From Bradyrhizobium sp. CCH5-F6 (GTDB taxonomy: Bacteria > Pseudomonadota > Alphaproteobacteria > Rhizobiales > Xanthobacteraceae), in NCBI RefSeq assembly GCF_001556045.1, contig NZ_LSIC01000016.1, positions 1-36,441 of the forward strand: a stretch of DNA of 36,441 nucleotides, given 5' to 3'. The position numbers were made by a program, and so were the translations under genes. Positions 34,444 through 36,441 of the stretch are shown piece after piece. Within the stretch, counting starts at the first letter, position 1. Each line of letters starts with the position of its first letter. The notes beneath the pieces were generated by a model. That model ran no database searches, had not been told where the DNA came from, and worked only from the letters and a program-made list of their open reading frames with translations.

Positions 34444-35331
34444 ATGGCTCTGTCGTCCATGACCGGCTTTGCCCGAAGCCACGGCGCGAGCGGGCCGTAC
34501 ACGTTCGAATGGGAACTGAAGTCGGTCAACGCCAAGGGCTTTGACCTCAGGGTGCGGCTGCCGCAGGGGTTCGACGAGCTCGAGGCTCACGCCAAGAAGC
34601 GCGCCGGCGAGCTGCTGTCGCGCGGCACCGTCTACGCCAACCTCAACGTCAAGCGCACCAACGCCGCCGCCACGGTGCGCGTCAACGAGGACGTGCTCAA
34701 CGCAGTGCTGAAGGCGGCCGTGTTGATCTCCGGCAAGGTCGACGCGGTGGCGCCGAGCATCGACGGCCTGCTCGCCATCAAGGGCGTCGTCGAGGTCGCG
34801 GAGCCCGAGGGCGACGAGGAGGAGGACAAGGCCGCGCGCGCCGCTGCGGCCGACGCGTTCGACAAGGCGCTCGCCGACCTCGTCGAGATGCGCAAGCGCG
34901 AGGGCACGTCGCTGGGGCAGATCCTGACCCAGCGCGTCGACGAGATCGAGCAGCTCGCCACCAAGGCCGAGGCCGCACCCGGCCGCAAGCCGGAGGCGAT
35001 CAAGGCGAGGCTCGCCGAGCAGATCGCGACCCTGCTCGACACCTCCGACCGTTTCGATTCAGACCGCCTGATGCAGGAGGCGATCCTGATCGCGACCAAG
35101 GCCGACATCCGCGAGGAGCTCGACCGCATCGCCTCGCACATCGCGCAGGCGCGGGAGCTGATCGGCAAGGGCGGCCCGATCGGGCGCAAGCTGGATTTCC
35201 TGGCGCAGGAGTTTCACCGGGAAGTCAACACCTGCTGCTCGAAGTCGAACGACATCGAGCTGACCAACACGGGGCTCGCCATGAAGAACGTGGTCGAGCA
35301 GTTCCGCGAGCAGGTCCAGAATCTGGAGTGA
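34444..35331 (+). CDS. YicC/YloC-type endoribonuclease
   Basis: This 295-residue protein is of the YicC family. The N-terminus MALSSMTGFARSHG and the C-terminal DUF1732 domain with GRKLDFLAQEFHREVNTCCSKS and LTNTGLAMKN are diagnostic. E. coli YicC acts in RNA decay, and YicC/YloC proteins have been described as endoribonucleases. An acidic stretch EPEGDEEEDK lies in the middle (about 119-128). It starts 116 bases after mltG behind CCTGGAG. The gmk start is three bases after its stop, so the two are cotranscribed, an order also found elsewhere in proteobacteria. Confidence 0.94.
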   Translation: MALSSMTGFARSHGASGPYTFEWELKSVNAKGFDLRVRLPQGFDELEAHAKKRAGELLSRGTVYANLNVKRTNAAATVRVNEDVLNAVLKAAVLISGKVDAVAPSIDGLLAIKGVVEVAEPEGDEEEDKAARAAAADAFDKALADLVEMRKREGTSLGQILTQRVDEIEQLATKAEAAPGRKPEAIKARLAEQIATLLDTSDRFDSDRLMQEAILIATKADIREELDRIASHIAQARELIGKGGPIGRKLDFLAQEFHREVNTCCSKSNDIELTNTGLAMKNVVEQFREQVQNLE

Positions 35332-35334
35332 TCG

Positions 35335-35994
35335 ATGACGACGGGCGGTCACGGAACTGACGGTCTCGAACGGCGCGGACTGATGTTCGTGCTGTCCTCG
35401 CCGTCGGGCGCGGGCAAGACGACGCTGTCGCGTCTCCTGATCAAGCGGATGCCCGGCTTGAGGATGTCGGTGTCCGCAACGACGCGGCCGATGCGTCCGG
35501 GCGAGGTCAACGGCAAGGATTATTCCTTCGTCGACAAGGCCACGTTCGACGCGATGGTGAAGGCCGACGAGCTGCTGGAATGGGCGACCGTGTTCGACAA
35601 CAGCTACGGCACGCCGCGCGGCCCGGTCGAGGCGGCGCTGTCGGCGGGACAGGACGTGCTGTTCGACATCGACTGGCAGGGCACGCAGCAGCTGCGCCAG
35701 AAGGCGCGCGCCGACGTCGTCAGCGTCTTCATCCTGCCGCCTTCGGCAGCCGACCTCGAGAGGCGCCTGCACTCGCGGGCGCAGGATTCAAACGAGGTGA
35801 TCCGCAAGCGGATGAGCCGCGCCAGCCACGAGATGAGCCACTGGGCCGAGTACGACTACATCGTGATCAATCACGACGTCGACGAGGCCTTCTCGGAGGT
35901 GCAGTCGATCCTGAAGGCCGAACGCCTCAAGCGCGAGCGGCAGATCGGCCTCGTAGGCTTCGTTCGAAATTTGCAAGGTCAGCTTCAAGGTTAG
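35335..35994 (+). CDS. gmk: Guanylate kinase
   Basis: Gmk phosphorylates GMP to GDP. The 219-residue protein has an N-terminal extension of about 15 residues, then the P-loop SSPSGAGKTT (21-30). The GMP-binding segment is SVSATTRPMRPGEVNGKDYSFV, and the lid region is RLHSRAQDSNEVIRKRM. GGAG at the end of the upstream gene serves as ribosome binding site. The gene's last 68 bases overlap in antisense the end of a minus-strand frame that continues to the window edge. Confidence 0.97.
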   Translation: MTTGGHGTDGLERRGLMFVLSSPSGAGKTTLSRLLIKRMPGLRMSVSATTRPMRPGEVNGKDYSFVDKATFDAMVKADELLEWATVFDNSYGTPRGPVEAALSAGQDVLFDIDWQGTQQLRQKARADVVSVFILPPSAADLERRLHSRAQDSNEVIRKRMSRASHEMSHWAEYDYIVINHDVDEAFSEVQSILKAERLKRERQIGLVGFVRNLQGQLQG

Positions 35995-36441
35995 GCCGCG
36001 ACAGGCGCGGCCCTTCCTTCGCCAGCTGTTCCAGCATCGTCGTGATGACGTCGATGTCGACGGCGTTCGTTTCGTCGCGATCAGCCGCCGGCTCGGCGCG
36101 ATGCTCGCCGATCTCGTTCGTCGCGAGCTTGGGCGCAGCGGCCACGATCTCGAATTTCCTGTCGAGCGTCCTGGTCTCGACCTCGCTCCTTTCGAACTCG
36201 TCGTGTCCTGCGGCCGGAGCGGCAGCAGCCGGCTTTCGCGCGTCGATCAGTTCGATCTCGCGGCCGAGCGCGGCAAGCTTGGTCACTTGCTTCGTCTGCT
36301 TCGTCGCTTGCGGACGAGCCGCATCGAAGTCGACCGGTCGCGGCGGATGGGCGTCGACCGTCGTTGCAGCGTGCCAGGGCGCGCGGCTTGCATCCTGCTG
36401 CTCCGGCTCCCAATCGTCCCAATGGCTGTGGCGGTTGGCGG
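35927..36441 (-). CDS. Hypothetical protein, 5' end beyond the window
   Basis: A minus-strand frame stays open from the right edge to a stop at 35927-35929, giving at least 171 residues. Codon third positions are GC-rich as in real genes of this window. The visible part is hydrophilic, with HSHWDDWEPEQQD near the edge, a TKQTKQVTKLAALGREIELIDARKP segment, an Ala-rich linker, and a helical C-terminus VDIDVITTMLEQLAKEG.... No domain is recognised. It ends inside the 3' end of gmk, overlapping it by 68 bases. A GTG at 36286 could be an internal start but has no clear ribosome binding site. Confidence 0.55.
   Translation of the reverse strand, partial: ANRHSHWDDWEPEQQDASRAPWHAATTVDAHPPRPVDFDAARPQATKQTKQVTKLAALGREIELIDARKPAAAAPAAGHDEFERSEVETRTLDRKFEIVAAAPKLATNEIGEHRAEPAADRDETNAVDIDVITTMLEQLAKEGPRLSRPNLEADLANFERSLRGRSAARA

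Noticed and set aside
36081..36422. Alternative minus-strand frame at the right edge
   Set aside because: It is a Cys/Arg-rich shadow of the better-coding frame that ends at 35927.

Overview
The window is high-GC DNA that is densely packed with genes on both strands. Gene order and protein features point to an alphaproteobacterium of the Bradyrhizobium/Rhodopseudomonas group, most likely Bradyrhizobium. The supporting signs are the cvpA-purF and rpsF-rpsR-DUF2232-rplI orders, the fabD-fabG-acpP-fabF-mltG-YicC-gmk block, and intergenic palindromes of the kind I remember from Bradyrhizobium genomes (GAGCATGATCC... and GTCATTCCGGGGC...). The genus call is inference from remembered patterns, not a database match.

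Layout. 1-2878 (+): a YfgM-like membrane-anchored TPR protein, a small Pro/Ala-rich lipoprotein and the ribosome-assembly GTPase Der. 3045-4271 (-): an orphan branched-chain-amino-acid-type ABC binding protein. 4542-9248 (-): a short-chain dehydrogenase, purF, cvpA and radA. 9347-17380: an accessory-looking block with a membrane class III nucleotide cyclase (-), a periplasmic binding protein translationally coupled to a transmembrane GGDEF-EAL protein (+), a TSUP permease (-), a K+ channel with a zinc ribbon (+), exonuclease III (-) and a small secreted cysteine-rich protein (+). 17393-20164 (-): alr and dnaB. 20460-22178: two tiny genes flanking a perfect CRP-type dyad, then cfa (-). 22452-24512 (+): a secreted c-type cytochrome-like protein, then a TetR regulator with a hotdog thioesterase. 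24554-27020 (-): rplI, a DUF2232 membrane protein, rpsR and rpsF. 27367-29100 (+): a second TetR regulator with a fatty-acid desaturase. 29274-35994 (+): fabD, fabG, acpP, fabF, mltG, a YicC-type endoribonuclease and gmk. A partial minus-strand gene runs off the right edge.

How the genes work together. Most are housekeeping genes for fatty-acid synthesis, peptidoglycan, purines, ribosomes, replication and repair. Membrane-lipid tailoring recurs: the desaturase under a TetR repressor, Cfa, and a TetR-controlled thioesterase close to the fab cluster. The most distinctive part is the signalling block between radA and alr. There a secreted ligand-binding protein probably controls c-di-GMP turnover through its partner membrane enzyme, and a divergent membrane cyclase may make cAMP. 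About 10 kb away lies a textbook CRP-type dyad. Linking these into one circuit is inference.

I saw no tRNA or rRNA genes, CRISPR array, insertion sequence or phage gene.
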